Shown piece by piece: positions 1-6,552 of a stretch of 10,906 bases of DNA (position 1 is its first letter; the number at the start of each line of letters is the position of its first letter). The position numbers were made by a program, and so were the translations under genes. The stretch spans positions 1 to 10,906 of the forward strand of contig CAJOMY010000046.1 of assembly GCA_905235775.1 (NCBI GenBank), read 5' to 3'. The stretch comes from an uncultured Bacteroidales bacterium. Lineage in GTDB: Bacteria; Bacteroidota; Bacteroidia; Bacteroidales; UBA932. Under the pieces are notes generated by a model that saw only the letters and a list, made by a program, of their open reading frames with translations, had not been told where the DNA came from and ran no database searches.

Positions 1-22
1 AGGTCCGGCAGTTTCATCCCCA

Positions 23-30
23 CAAAGATA
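23..30 (-). promoter_or_regulatory. Bacteroidetes-type -7 box for a gene left of the window
   Basis: Read on the minus strand this is TATCTTTG, a full match to the TAnnTTTG consensus. An ATG lies only five bases further on (17-15) and opens MKLPD before the window ends. Transcription from this box would give a leader of almost no length, so either the real start codon lies further left or the message is leaderless. No TTG -33 element is visible at the expected distance; that position is occupied by the GC stem of a probable terminator. Confidence 0.4.
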
Positions 31-32
31 GG

Positions 33-53
33 AAAAAAACAGGGCGGACCGCC
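33..53 (-). terminator. Probable intrinsic terminator of the esterase gene
   Basis: On the minus strand, a few bases after the esterase stop codon, the sequence GGCG-GTC-CGCC can form a short GC hairpin, followed after CTG by a run of seven T. The stem is short (4 bp), but its position and the T-run fit rho-independent termination. The T-run ends just before the outward TATCTTTG box. Confidence 0.45.
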
Positions 54-57
54 GGGG

Positions 58-1578
58 CTACGGGCGCGCTCCGAAGTTGGGACGCGGTGCGACGAGCGGC
101 TCGCCCATTGCGGAGGCCTCGGCGTCGGTGTCGTCGAGCTTCCAGACCATGAACTGCGGCGTGGCGGCTGTGTACGGGGTCCACTGCCCGCCATCGGTGC
201 CGAGCGGAGCCGCACCGGGCGCGCCGTTCGGATCGCCGAACTTGGCGAAGTTGGACCAGGCGGTCAGCATCCGCTCGGACAGATTCCAGTCGCCTTGTGT
301 CCAGGGACGCCAGCAGTGCTCCAGCGACTTGAACACATACCACAGGTCGGAAGAATGGAACGCGCCCTGCAGCACGTTCGGCCGGCCGTCGGTCGGCAGC
401 GGACGGGCGAACTGGTAGGCATAGGCGCGTCCGCCCATCTGCTCGCGGTTGAGGCAGAATTCGCGGATCTGGTCGCCCATGTTGCCGGAGTCGTTGAGCG
501 TGTAGCCGATCATATACGGGATCTGGGCCAGCGTGCCGTCGATGCAGGCGTCGTCGAACGACTCCTCCAGCACGTAACCGTCGATATACGGAGCGATGGG
601 CGAGGCGCTGAGCACGCTGCGCTTGCCGGTCACGGCGGTGTAGATGCCGCCCAGGGCGAAGATGGTCTCCGTGGAGGCGCGGCGCAGCGAGGCGGCGTCC
701 TTGAGATTGGCCCAGTCGGTCACCGCCTGGATGGAAGCCTCCGCCTCGGCGAGCGTCGTCATCTTCTGCGCGGGCATCACCGGACCGCCGGGAAACATCG
801 GCTGGGCGGGCTTGCGGGGATCCACCAGGCCGCTGCCGCTCATGATGACGGCCTTGTTGAACAGGCCCCTGGCCAGCGGCGAGGCGCTCAGGAACTTGAC
901 GCTGCGCGAACCGGCGCTCTGGCCGAAAATCATCACGTTGTCCGGGTCTCCGCCGAACTGGGCGATGTTCTTCTTCACCCATTTGAGCACCTCGATCTGG
1001 TCGAGGGTGCCCCAGTTGCCCGTGGCGTGCTCCGGGTCCTCGGCGGAAAGCTCCGGGTGGGCGAAGAAGCCGAACGGCCCCACGCGGTAGTTGAACGACA
1101 CCAGGACGACGTCCTTGCCGGCCCAGTTCTTGCCGTCGAATTCCGGCTCGGAGCCCCAGCCCTCGCGCAGGCCGCCGCCGAAGATCCATACGGCCACGGG
1201 GGCCTTGCGGTCGGCCTGGCCGGGATATTTGGTCCAGACGTTCAGATAGAGGCAGTCCTCGCTGTAGGGCGCCTCGTCGCCGTAGCCCCACTCGGTGGTG
1301 TAGCCGCCGGGGTAGTGTGCGGCCTGGAAGGCCGGATGGCCGAACTTGTCGCACACGCGCACGCCCTCCCAGGGGATGACGGGCTGCGGAGCGCGCCAGC
1401 GGTTTTCGCCGATGGGCGGAGCGGCATAGGGGATGCCGCGGTAGACGGTGACGCCGGGTGCGTCGTCGAGCGCGACGCCCTGGATTTGCCCGCCTTCGAT
1501 GCTGAGGACGGGATTTTCCGGTACGGAAGTGCACGCGGCCAGCGCCAGCGTGGCAAGGAGGATCAGTATCTTTTTCAT
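58..1578 (-). CDS. Lipoprotein carboxylesterase, type B family
   Basis: This 506-residue alpha/beta-hydrolase probably cleaves carboxylic esters at the cell surface or in the periplasm; the substrate is unknown (acetylated or feruloylated glycans are possible). Seen: a lipoprotein signal with lipobox LAAC (Cys16), the family motif EDCLYLNVW (107-115), an oxyanion-hole GGG (134-136), and the nucleophile elbow GQSAG with Ser221. His408 in GAFHSSDL is the likely catalytic His. The acid position falls in GYTLNDSGN, so Asp363 probably replaces the Glu usual in this family. Length is normal. The start at 1578 was chosen because it begins directly with the signal peptide; an in-frame ATG at 1638 lies in the putative -33 box. 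The gene is divergent from the metalloprotease and is followed by a probable terminator. Family assignment is firm; substrate is not. Confidence 0.93.
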   Translation of the reverse strand: MKKILILLATLALAACTSVPENPVLSIEGGQIQGVALDDAPGVTVYRGIPYAAPPIGENRWRAPQPVIPWEGVRVCDKFGHPAFQAAHYPGGYTTEWGYGDEAPYSEDCLYLNVWTKYPGQADRKAPVAVWIFGGGLREGWGSEPEFDGKNWAGKDVVLVSFNYRVGPFGFFAHPELSAEDPEHATGNWGTLDQIEVLKWVKKNIAQFGGDPDNVMIFGQSAGSRSVKFLSASPLARGLFNKAVIMSGSGLVDPRKPAQPMFPGGPVMPAQKMTTLAEAEASIQAVTDWANLKDAASLRRASTETIFALGGIYTAVTGKRSVLSASPIAPYIDGYVLEESFDDACIDGTLAQIPYMIGYTLNDSGNMGDQIREFCLNREQMGGRAYAYQFARPLPTDGRPNVLQGAFHSSDLWYVFKSLEHCWRPWTQGDWNLSERMLTAWSNFAKFGDPNGAPGAAPLGTDGGQWTPYTAATPQFMVWKLDDTDAEASAMGEPLVAPRPNFGARP

Positions 1579-1607
1579 ATCAATCGTGTTGGCAATCAAA
1601 CGCAAGA

Positions 1608-1638
1608 GCAAGGTAAGCAGAGATTTCCGCACTCGCAA
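1608..1638 (-). promoter_or_regulatory. Possible promoter of the esterase gene
   Basis: On the minus strand a TTGCG element (1638-1634) is separated by 20 bases from TACCTTGC (1615-1608), an imperfect TAnnTTTG box. It would give a leader of roughly 25 bases before the ATG at 1578. Spacing matches the Bacteroidetes primary sigma pattern, but two -7 positions deviate. Confidence 0.35.
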
Positions 1639-1699
1639 GAGTGCCCATGTTCATTGACCAAAAAACGAAATAAAATGACGGAATCCGGTGAAAAAACCG

Positions 1700-1707
1700 T
1701 ATCTTGG
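1700..1707 (+). promoter_or_regulatory. Possible -7 box of the metalloprotease gene
   Basis: TATCTTGG differs from TAnnTTTG at one position and lies 26 bases upstream of the ATG at 1734. No good TTG element is visible about 20 bases upstream. The box overlaps the alternative in-frame ATG at 1704, which supports using 1734 as the start. The rest of the 1579-1733 divergent spacer is AT-richer than its surroundings and shows no gene. Confidence 0.4.
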
Positions 1708-1733
1708 CACTCCAAGTAGTAATTACCAAACAC

Positions 1734-4190
1734 ATGTCAAAAAGATTCGCACTTATCGTCACGGCGCTTCTGGCCTGCTCGCTGGTCGCGGGCGCCCAGG
1801 GCCGTCGGAGCGGCGCCGCCCCTGCCGGGGACGCCCCCAAGGACACTGAAAAGAAAGAGGAAGCCGTCAAGCTGGACTTCAAGTCCGGCCTGTTCGGCGT
1901 CGCCCAGCACGAGAACGACTGGTACTTCGAGCTCCCCGACTCCCTGCTGGGCCGCCGCATGCTCGCTGTAACCCGCTTTGTCAGCAACACGGTCGGCGCC
2001 GGCACCTACGGCGGCGAGGAGGTCAACGAGCAGATGATCTACTGGGAGAAAGCCTCCAACGGCAACCTGCTCCTGCGCGCCGATGTCCTGAGCATCCTCG
2101 CCGCCGAGGACCAGGATATCAACAAAGCCGTGAAAGTGAGCTCAGAGAACCCCATCGTGGCCTCCTTCAAACCCGAAAAGGACAGTCCGGAAGGTGTCAC
2201 CCGCATCAAGGTGAACAGCCTCTTCAAGGGCGACAACCAGGTCTTCTCCCTCTCTCCCGGCGACAAGCGCAGCTACAACCTCGGCGGCGTCAAGGGTGAC
2301 GCCTCCTTCATCGGCAGCATCCGCACGTACCCGATCAACACCGAGGTCACGGTGACCAAGACCTTCAGCTACAACGCACCCTCCGGCGGCCCCGGCGGCG
2401 CATCCGGACAGCGCTCCACCAGCCTCCCCGCCGGCCGCAGCGCCGGCAACGTGACGATGGTGCTCAACACCTCCATCCTCCTGCTGCCCGAGACCCCGAT
2501 GCAGCAGCGCTGGTTCGACCCGCGCGTGGGCTATTTTGCCGGCGGCTACAGCGAGTTCTCCGACGACCAGCAGGGCGTCAAGAACATCCGTTTCATCACG
2601 CGCTGGCGTCTGGAGGCCCGTCCCGGGGATGTCGAGAAGCAGAAGCGGGGCGAGCTCGTGGAGCCCGTCAAGCCCATCATCTATTACATCGATCCCGCCA
2701 CGCCGAAGCAGTGGCGCAAATACCTCATCGCCGGCGTCAACGACTGGCAGGCCGCCTTCGAACAGGCCGGCTGGAAGAATGCCATCCGCGCCGAAGAGTG
2801 GCCGGAGAATGCCGAGGAGCTGGGCATGAGCCTCGAAGACGCCCGTTTCTCCGTGATCCGCTACCTGGCTTCTCCGATCGCCAACGCCTACGGCCCCAAC
2901 GTGCACGACCCCCGTTCCGGCGAAATCCTCGAGAGCCACATCGGCTGGTATCACAACGTCATGACCCTTGTGCATGACTGGTATCAGGTCCAGGCCGGCG
3001 TCGTTGACCCGCGCGCCCGCAAAATCAACTATGACGACGAGCTGATGGGCGACCTCATCCGCTTCGTCTCCTCCCATGAGGTGGGCCACACGCTGGGCCT
3101 GCGCCACAACATGGGCTCCAGCAGCCAGACCCCGGTCGAGAAGCTCCGCGACAAGGCCTGGGTCGAGGAGCACGGACATACCGTCTCCATTATGGATTAT
3201 GCCCGCTTCAACTACGTCGCCCAGCCTGAGGACAACATCGGCAAGGCCGGCCTCTACCCGCGCATCAACGACTACGACAAATGGGCCATCGAGTTCGGCT
3301 ACAAGCCCACCTACCTCAAGACTCCCAAGGAGGACCAGCTCTACTGGAACCGGGTCATCATCGACCGTCTCGCGGAGAACCCGCGCCTGTGGTTCGGCGG
3401 CGAAGGCCGTGACGAAGACCCGCGCGCCCTCACCGAGGACCTCGGCGACGACGCCGTGGCTGCCAGCAACTACGGCATCCTGAACCTCAAGCGCACCCTC
3501 CCGCTGATCCCCGAGTGGAACAAGGAAGAGGCCGACATGTACGCCAACGTCTCCCGCATGTACGACGCCGTCGTCAGCCAGTTCGGCCGTTACCTCGGCC
3601 ACGTCAGCGCCAACATCGGCGGCCGCTTCATCACCCACCACAGCATCGAGCAACCTGATGTCGTCAAGTACGCCCCCGTGCCCAAGGCGCGCCAGCAGGC
3701 TGCCCTCCGCTTCCTGGACGAGAACGTCTTCCATGAGCCGGCCTGGCTCGTGGACGTGCCCTATATCTGGGAGCTCACCGACCGTCCGGACACCTATCTG
3801 TCCCGTCTGGTGAACAACGTGATCAGCGCCAATAACCTGCTCAGCGTCACAAAGATCGCCCGCCTGGGCCAGTTCGCGCAGTACGATCCGTCCAACTACA
3901 AGCCGGAAGAGTACCTTGCCGAGCTCGAGGGCATGATCTTCACCGAGCTCGCCAAGGGCGGCAAGGTGGACAGCTACCGCCGCTACCTGCAGCGCCACTA
4001 CGTCACCGTGGCGCTGGAAGTGGCCGCCACGGCGCCCGCCCGCAATACCGATGTGCGCACCCTGCTGCTCGCCCAGCTCGAAAGCATCCGCAAGCGTGCA
4101 GACAAGGCCCGCTCGTCCGACGCCCTCACCCAGGCGCACTGGCAGGCCATCGCCCGCCAGATCGAGAACGGGGTCAAGGAGCTGAAATAG
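1734..4190 (+). CDS. Secreted zinc-dependent metalloprotease (DUF5117/DUF4953 type)
   Basis: This 818-residue protein is a probable exported zinc endopeptidase. Seen: an N-terminal signal peptide (about 1-22, cleavage probable near VAGAQ), then a low-complexity Ala/Gly/Lys-rich linker. A long N-terminal beta-rich region to about residue 310 resembles the DUF5117/5118 modules of this family. The metzincin motif HEVGHTLGLRH holds zinc ligands His448, His452 and His458 with catalytic Glu449, followed by a Met-turn SIMDY (Met487). The C-terminal third fits the DUF4953 region. Length and architecture are normal for Bacteroidota homologues, whose substrates are mostly unknown. The start at 1734 is preferred over 1704 because it begins the signal peptide and lies downstream of the candidate promoter. 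The 3' end overlaps the convergent regulator remnant by 17 bases. Zinc protease identity is firm; substrate is unknown. Confidence 0.93.
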   Translation: MSKRFALIVTALLACSLVAGAQGRRSGAAPAGDAPKDTEKKEEAVKLDFKSGLFGVAQHENDWYFELPDSLLGRRMLAVTRFVSNTVGAGTYGGEEVNEQMIYWEKASNGNLLLRADVLSILAAEDQDINKAVKVSSENPIVASFKPEKDSPEGVTRIKVNSLFKGDNQVFSLSPGDKRSYNLGGVKGDASFIGSIRTYPINTEVTVTKTFSYNAPSGGPGGASGQRSTSLPAGRSAGNVTMVLNTSILLLPETPMQQRWFDPRVGYFAGGYSEFSDDQQGVKNIRFITRWRLEARPGDVEKQKRGELVEPVKPIIYYIDPATPKQWRKYLIAGVNDWQAAFEQAGWKNAIRAEEWPENAEELGMSLEDARFSVIRYLASPIANAYGPNVHDPRSGEILESHIGWYHNVMTLVHDWYQVQAGVVDPRARKINYDDELMGDLIRFVSSHEVGHTLGLRHNMGSSSQTPVEKLRDKAWVEEHGHTVSIMDYARFNYVAQPEDNIGKAGLYPRINDYDKWAIEFGYKPTYLKTPKEDQLYWNRVIIDRLAENPRLWFGGEGRDEDPRALTEDLGDDAVAASNYGILNLKRTLPLIPEWNKEEADMYANVSRMYDAVVSQFGRYLGHVSANIGGRFITHHSIEQPDVVKYAPVPKARQQAALRFLDENVFHEPAWLVDVPYIWELTDRPDTYLSRLVNNVISANNLLSVTKIARLGQFAQYDPSNYKPEEYLAELEGMIFTELAKGGKVDSYRRYLQRHYVTVALEVAATAPARNTDVRTLLLAQLESIRKRADKARSSDALTQAHWQAIARQIENGVKELK

Positions 4191-4284
4191 TATTGTGCTC
4201 CCGGAACAGGTCGGAGGGCGTGGCGTTGAATTCCCGGGTGAAGCACCGGGTGAAATACTTCGGGTCGTTGAAACCGACCTCGTG
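4174..4284 (-). pseudogene. C-terminal remnant of an AraC-type/hybrid two-component regulator
   Basis: Only the last 36 codons and the stop remain. The peptide begins HEVGFNDPKYFTRCF and continues through REFNATPSDLFREHN, which is the final helix-turn-helix of an AraC-family DNA-binding domain. The VGFNDPKYF form is typical of hybrid two-component regulators that control polysaccharide utilization loci. Upstream of His (beyond 4284) the frame loses the expected Ile-Ala and continues into unrelated residues, so homology ends abruptly there. There is no start codon of its own and no sensor, kinase or receiver region, so it cannot work as a regulator. Its stop lies inside the end of the convergent metalloprotease gene. 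The family call rests on motif recognition. Confidence 0.8.
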
Positions 4285-4303
4285 CCGAGGCCAGGTTCCT
4301 CGG
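4278..4303. other. Recombination or assembly junction with nested inverted repeats
   Basis: This is the point where the regulator tail (minus) meets the SusD tail (plus). It holds two overlapping inverted repeats: CCTCG-TGC-CGAGG (4278-4290) and CCGAGG-CCAGGTT-CCTCGG (4285-4303). The shared arm CGAGG at 4286-4290 can pair in either direction. The breakpoint is most likely within 4285-4292. Whether the repeats caused the join or were formed by it cannot be told from one sequence. Confidence 0.6.
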
Positions 4304-4445
4304 CTACAAGCCCGGCACCACGGAGTGGAATGTCGAGGTGACCGACGGCCCCGGCAAGGGCTGGCAGGACAAGTACGAATTCCTCCCGTTCCCGTTCGAG
4401 CAGATCTCGGCCAATCCGAACCTGAAGCAGAACCCCGGCTGGTAA
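4287..4445 (+). pseudogene. C-terminal remnant of a RagB/SusD family protein
   Basis: A plus-strand frame without a plausible start encodes about 50 recognisable residues beginning RFLGYKPGTTEW and ending LPFPFEQI then NPNLKQNPGW before a TAA. The ending (L-P-x-P, then NPxLxQNPGW) is the hallmark C-terminus of SusD-like outer-membrane glycan-binding lipoproteins, which partner with SusC transporters. An intact SusD would be roughly 500 residues with a lipoprotein signal; nothing upstream provides that, because the frame runs into the regulator remnant. It lies 47 bases upstream of the GH43 gene, as expected in a polysaccharide utilization locus. As read here it is a non-functional fragment. 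Confidence 0.85.
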
Positions 4446-4461
4446 TCTGGAAAAAACTATG

Positions 4462-4469
4462 TATATTTG
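4462..4469 (+). promoter_or_regulatory. Consensus -7 promoter box of the GH43-like gene
   Basis: TATATTTG matches TAnnTTTG fully and ends 23 bases before the ATG at 4493, in a short AT-rich spacer after the SusD remnant. The -33 element is poor. It suggests the GH43 gene can still be transcribed although its upstream operon partners are missing. Confidence 0.65.
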
Positions 4470-4492
4470 TCAAAACCAATAGTATTCAGCAA

Positions 4493-5656
4493 ATGAAAAT
4501 CAGGAAAATCCTTCTTTTCGGCCTCGCTGCCATGGTTCTGGCCTCCTGTGGCAACGGAAGCACGCCCGCCGTGTCGTCCGCTTCCGCGAAGATTGAACCC
4601 GGCGAGCAGGCCCCGCTGGCCGATCCTGGCCAGAAGAATTTCGGCGGCTCCGCCGTTGCCAACCGTGATACGACCGGCATGGCCGAGCGCATGCGGCGCA
4701 TGCGCGAGGAGCAGAACCGCATCCGCACGGTCCACTTCAACGACCTGTCGATGAGCGATCCGTTCATCTATCCGGATCCGGTCACGAAGACCTACTACCT
4801 GACCTCTTCCGGCGGCCGCCAGTACCGGAGCAAGGACCTCGTCATGTGGGAAGGCCCCTACAACGTGATCGACCTGAGCGGCACCTGGTGCGAGAAGGCG
4901 GGCTTCGCCGCCGCGGCCGAGATCCACAAGATCGGTGACTACTATTACTATGCCGGCACCTGGAGCGACCACTCCGACCTCATCCAGCAGGTCCCGCGCC
5001 GCTACAACGTGCCCCACAACCAGACCTACCTGCTCCGCGCGGACAACCCCGAAGGTCCGTTCGTGCCGTTCTCCGTCACGCCGGGCTACGACTACCAGCC
5101 GCACGAGTGGGACTGCATCGACGGTACCCTGTATGAAGAGGACGGGCACATCTACATGATTTTCGTCCACGAGTGGACGCAGATCATCGACGGCACGATG
5201 GACTACATCGAGCTGTCTCCCGACCTGACCCACACCCTCTCCGACTGGCCCGTCACGATGTTCCGCGCCAGCGAGCTGCCCTGCTGCGGCGAGATGAACG
5301 GTCTGGGCGAGGCCACCTTCGGCCTCAAGATGCCCGGCTGGGTCACGGACGGTCCGCAGATGTTCCGTACGCAGACGGGTCGCCTGGGCATGCTCTGGTC
5401 CACCTGGGGCAAGGAGCGTTACCTCCAGGCCGTGTGCTACTCCGAGTCCGGCACCATCGCCGGCCCGTGGGTGCAGGAGCCCGAACCGTTCCTGGCGAAC
5501 AACTCCGGTCACGGCATGCTCTTCCGCACCTTCGAGGGTGAGCTCCGCTATGTGGTGCACCACGTGGAAGGCAACGGCCCGCGCAAGCCGCAGTACTGGA
5601 CGGTCGACGACTCCGGCGACAAGCTCGTCCTGGGCCACCGCATCATCGTCCCGTAG
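4493..5656 (+). CDS. Lipoprotein glycoside hydrolase, family 43-like
   Basis: This 387-residue protein is probably a surface or periplasmic lipoprotein acting on arabinose-, xylose- or galactose-containing glycans. Seen: signal peptide with lipobox LASC (Cys19), a charged linker (about 20-80), then a five-bladed-propeller-type domain. SDPFIYPD (Asp89) is the usual general-base segment of GH43, AEIHKIGDYYYYAGT (142-156) is a characteristic strand, and CIDGTLYEEDGHIYM (208-222) carries the second Asp. The usual general-acid motif EGP reads TDGP here (Asp286). SGHGM (His340) fits the conserved metal-site His. The start was chosen at the signal peptide, just after a consensus promoter; the open frame upstream runs through the SusD remnant in the wrong phase. 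The context suggests it was the downstream enzyme of a polysaccharide utilization locus. Fold family is confident; activity is uncertain. Confidence 0.85.
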   Translation: MKIRKILLFGLAAMVLASCGNGSTPAVSSASAKIEPGEQAPLADPGQKNFGGSAVANRDTTGMAERMRRMREEQNRIRTVHFNDLSMSDPFIYPDPVTKTYYLTSSGGRQYRSKDLVMWEGPYNVIDLSGTWCEKAGFAAAAEIHKIGDYYYYAGTWSDHSDLIQQVPRRYNVPHNQTYLLRADNPEGPFVPFSVTPGYDYQPHEWDCIDGTLYEEDGHIYMIFVHEWTQIIDGTMDYIELSPDLTHTLSDWPVTMFRASELPCCGEMNGLGEATFGLKMPGWVTDGPQMFRTQTGRLGMLWSTWGKERYLQAVCYSESGTIAGPWVQEPEPFLANNSGHGMLFRTFEGELRYVVHHVEGNGPRKPQYWTVDDSGDKLVLGHRIIVP

Positions 5657-5685
5657 CAAACAGCTCCGCTCATCGGAATGGAACT

Positions 5686-5735
5686 GGACAGGCAGGAGGC
5701 ATCCCGGCAAGGATGCCTCCTGCTGCCTATTGTCC
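5686..5735. terminator. Large hairpin between the GH43-like and DUF4251 genes
   Basis: CAGGAGGCATCC (5693-5704) and GGATGCCTCCTG (5711-5722) form a perfect 12-bp stem around loop CGGCAA. With small bulges the stem extends through GGCAG/CTGCC to GGACA/TGTCC (5686-5690 with 5731-5735). A second, mutually exclusive pairing TGTCCG/CGGACA (5731-5736 with 5744-5749) follows. No strong T-run follows, so it may be a T-poor terminator or an mRNA-stabilising 3' structure. It starts 29 bases after the GH43 stop. Confidence 0.6.
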
Positions 5736-5768
5736 GCCCGGACCGGACACAGGAATGGAAATAATTGC

Positions 5769-5776
5769 TATCTTTG
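5769..5776 (+). promoter_or_regulatory. Consensus -7 promoter box of the DUF4251 gene
   Basis: TATCTTTG is a full match to TAnnTTTG and ends 25 bases before the ATG at 5802. No clear TTG -33 element is seen. The position after the large hairpin supports independent transcription of this gene. Confidence 0.65.
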
Positions 5777-5801
5777 TGCCGCAGAAAAAGTTACAGAGGC
5801 T

Positions 5802-6338
5802 ATGCGACGCAACACCATCATATGGCTCGGTTCACTGCTGCTCGCCATTCTGCTGGCGGCGGGCTGTGGCGTGCTGACGCAGAATGCCGCCTCCCGCAAA
5901 GCGGACAAGCACCGCATCGCGATGGAAGTCCATCAGCGGCTGAACGAGCGCCACTTCAAATTCGTCCCGGAGCGTATTTTCCCCACCCGCGGCACCGGGC
6001 GCCATATCGGCGGGGAGGGTTATTCGCTGGTCATTGACGGCCAGAAGATCAAGTCCCACCTTCCCTTCGAGGGCGTTGCCTACGGGGTCCCTTACGGCGG
6101 GGGCAAGGTGTTCACCTTCGAGGACGAGCTCAAGTCGTTCGAGGAAGTGGCCGGCACGCCCGACAGCCGTGTCTTCGAGTTCAGTACCGACAACGGCGAG
6201 GACCTGATCAACTACCGCCTGACCGTCTATGCCAATGGCGGGGCCAACATGGACGTCCGCAGCCGGAACCGTTCACAGGTCAGTTACCGCGGCGCCGTCT
6301 CCCCGGACATCCCCGGCAAGGAACAGCCGGAAGAGTAA
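5802..6338 (+). CDS. DUF4251 domain lipoprotein
   Basis: This is a 178-residue predicted lipoprotein of unknown function. Seen: a hydrophobic N-terminal segment with lipobox LAAGC (Cys22), then an amphipathic stretch RLNERHFKFVPERIFP (48-61). The rest is a beta-rich domain with YSLVIDGQKIKSHLPFEGVA (74-93), VYANGGANMDV (142-152) and SRNRSQVSYRGAV (154-166). This order of features (a residue run on phenylalanine and proline, a 'single-domain LPF' strand, then NxG and R-x-x-V-x-Y-x-G) is that of DUF4251, a small domain common in Bacteroidota lipoproteins with no known biochemical role. The start is set by the signal sequence and the promoter. It ends 13 bases before the convergent small minus-strand gene, with no obvious terminator between them. 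Confidence 0.8.
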   Translation: MRRNTIIWLGSLLLAILLAAGCGVLTQNAASRKADKHRIAMEVHQRLNERHFKFVPERIFPTRGTGRHIGGEGYSLVIDGQKIKSHLPFEGVAYGVPYGGGKVFTFEDELKSFEEVAGTPDSRVFEFSTDNGEDLINYRLTVYANGGANMDVRSRNRSQVSYRGAVSPDIPGKEQPEE

Positions 6339-6351
6339 CGATCCCCCGAAA

Positions 6352-6552
6352 TCAGATCAGAATTTCCATTTGGCGCCGATGACAACAAGGCGCCGGTTGT
6401 TCCGTACCTGCTCCACCCCGTACTCCTGCTGCTCTTCCGATTCGAAGCGGGTCTCCGTCATCGAACTGGAATACGTCCTGCGCGACCCCCTGCCGCTGGG
6501 CCCTGACCGGGAGCGCCAACAGCAGGAGGGCGAGACAGAGGATCCTCGTCAC
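6352..6552 (-). CDS. Small secreted protein, probably frameshifted
   Basis: It starts with GTG overlapping the barrel gene's TGA (GTGA), so it is probably translationally coupled to it. As read, the frame gives 66 residues: a clear signal peptide (TRILCLALLLLALPVRAQ), then a Gly/Arg/Pro/Cys-rich tail ending RRQMEILI. In the tail this frame has many A/T-ending codons, unlike its neighbours. The adjacent frame from the same stretch uses mostly G/C-ending codons and encodes a more natural peptide, TYSSSMTETRFESEEQQEYG through NNRRLVVIGAKWKF, stopping at 6357. Removing one G from the five-G run (plus-strand C run 6486-6490) joins signal peptide and tail into a 64-residue protein. The two-frame reading is seen; the single-base error or mutation is inferred. 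Function is unknown; the GAKWKF end resembles a final outer-membrane strand. Confidence 0.6.
   Translation of the reverse strand: MTRILCLALLLLALPVRAQRQGVAQDVFQFDDGDPLRIGRAAGVRGGAGTEQPAPCCHRRQMEILI

Noticed and set aside
2142..4139. 665-codon open frame antisense to the metalloprotease (others at 295-1719, 4457-5710 and 8279-9937)
   Set aside because: The products are Val/Gly/Ala/His/Asp-rich without domains or signals, and they mirror G/C-ending codons on the other strand. The sense frames hold clear families with catalytic motifs.
4174..4479. 101-codon minus-strand frame as an intact small regulator
   Set aside because: Only the last 36 residues resemble an AraC domain; the N-terminal part is antisense to the SusD remnant and Arg/Pro/Cys-rich.
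4193..4492. 100-codon N-terminal extension of the GH43-like gene
   Set aside because: It reads the SusD and regulator remnants out of frame and precedes a clear lipoprotein signal at 4493 with its own promoter.
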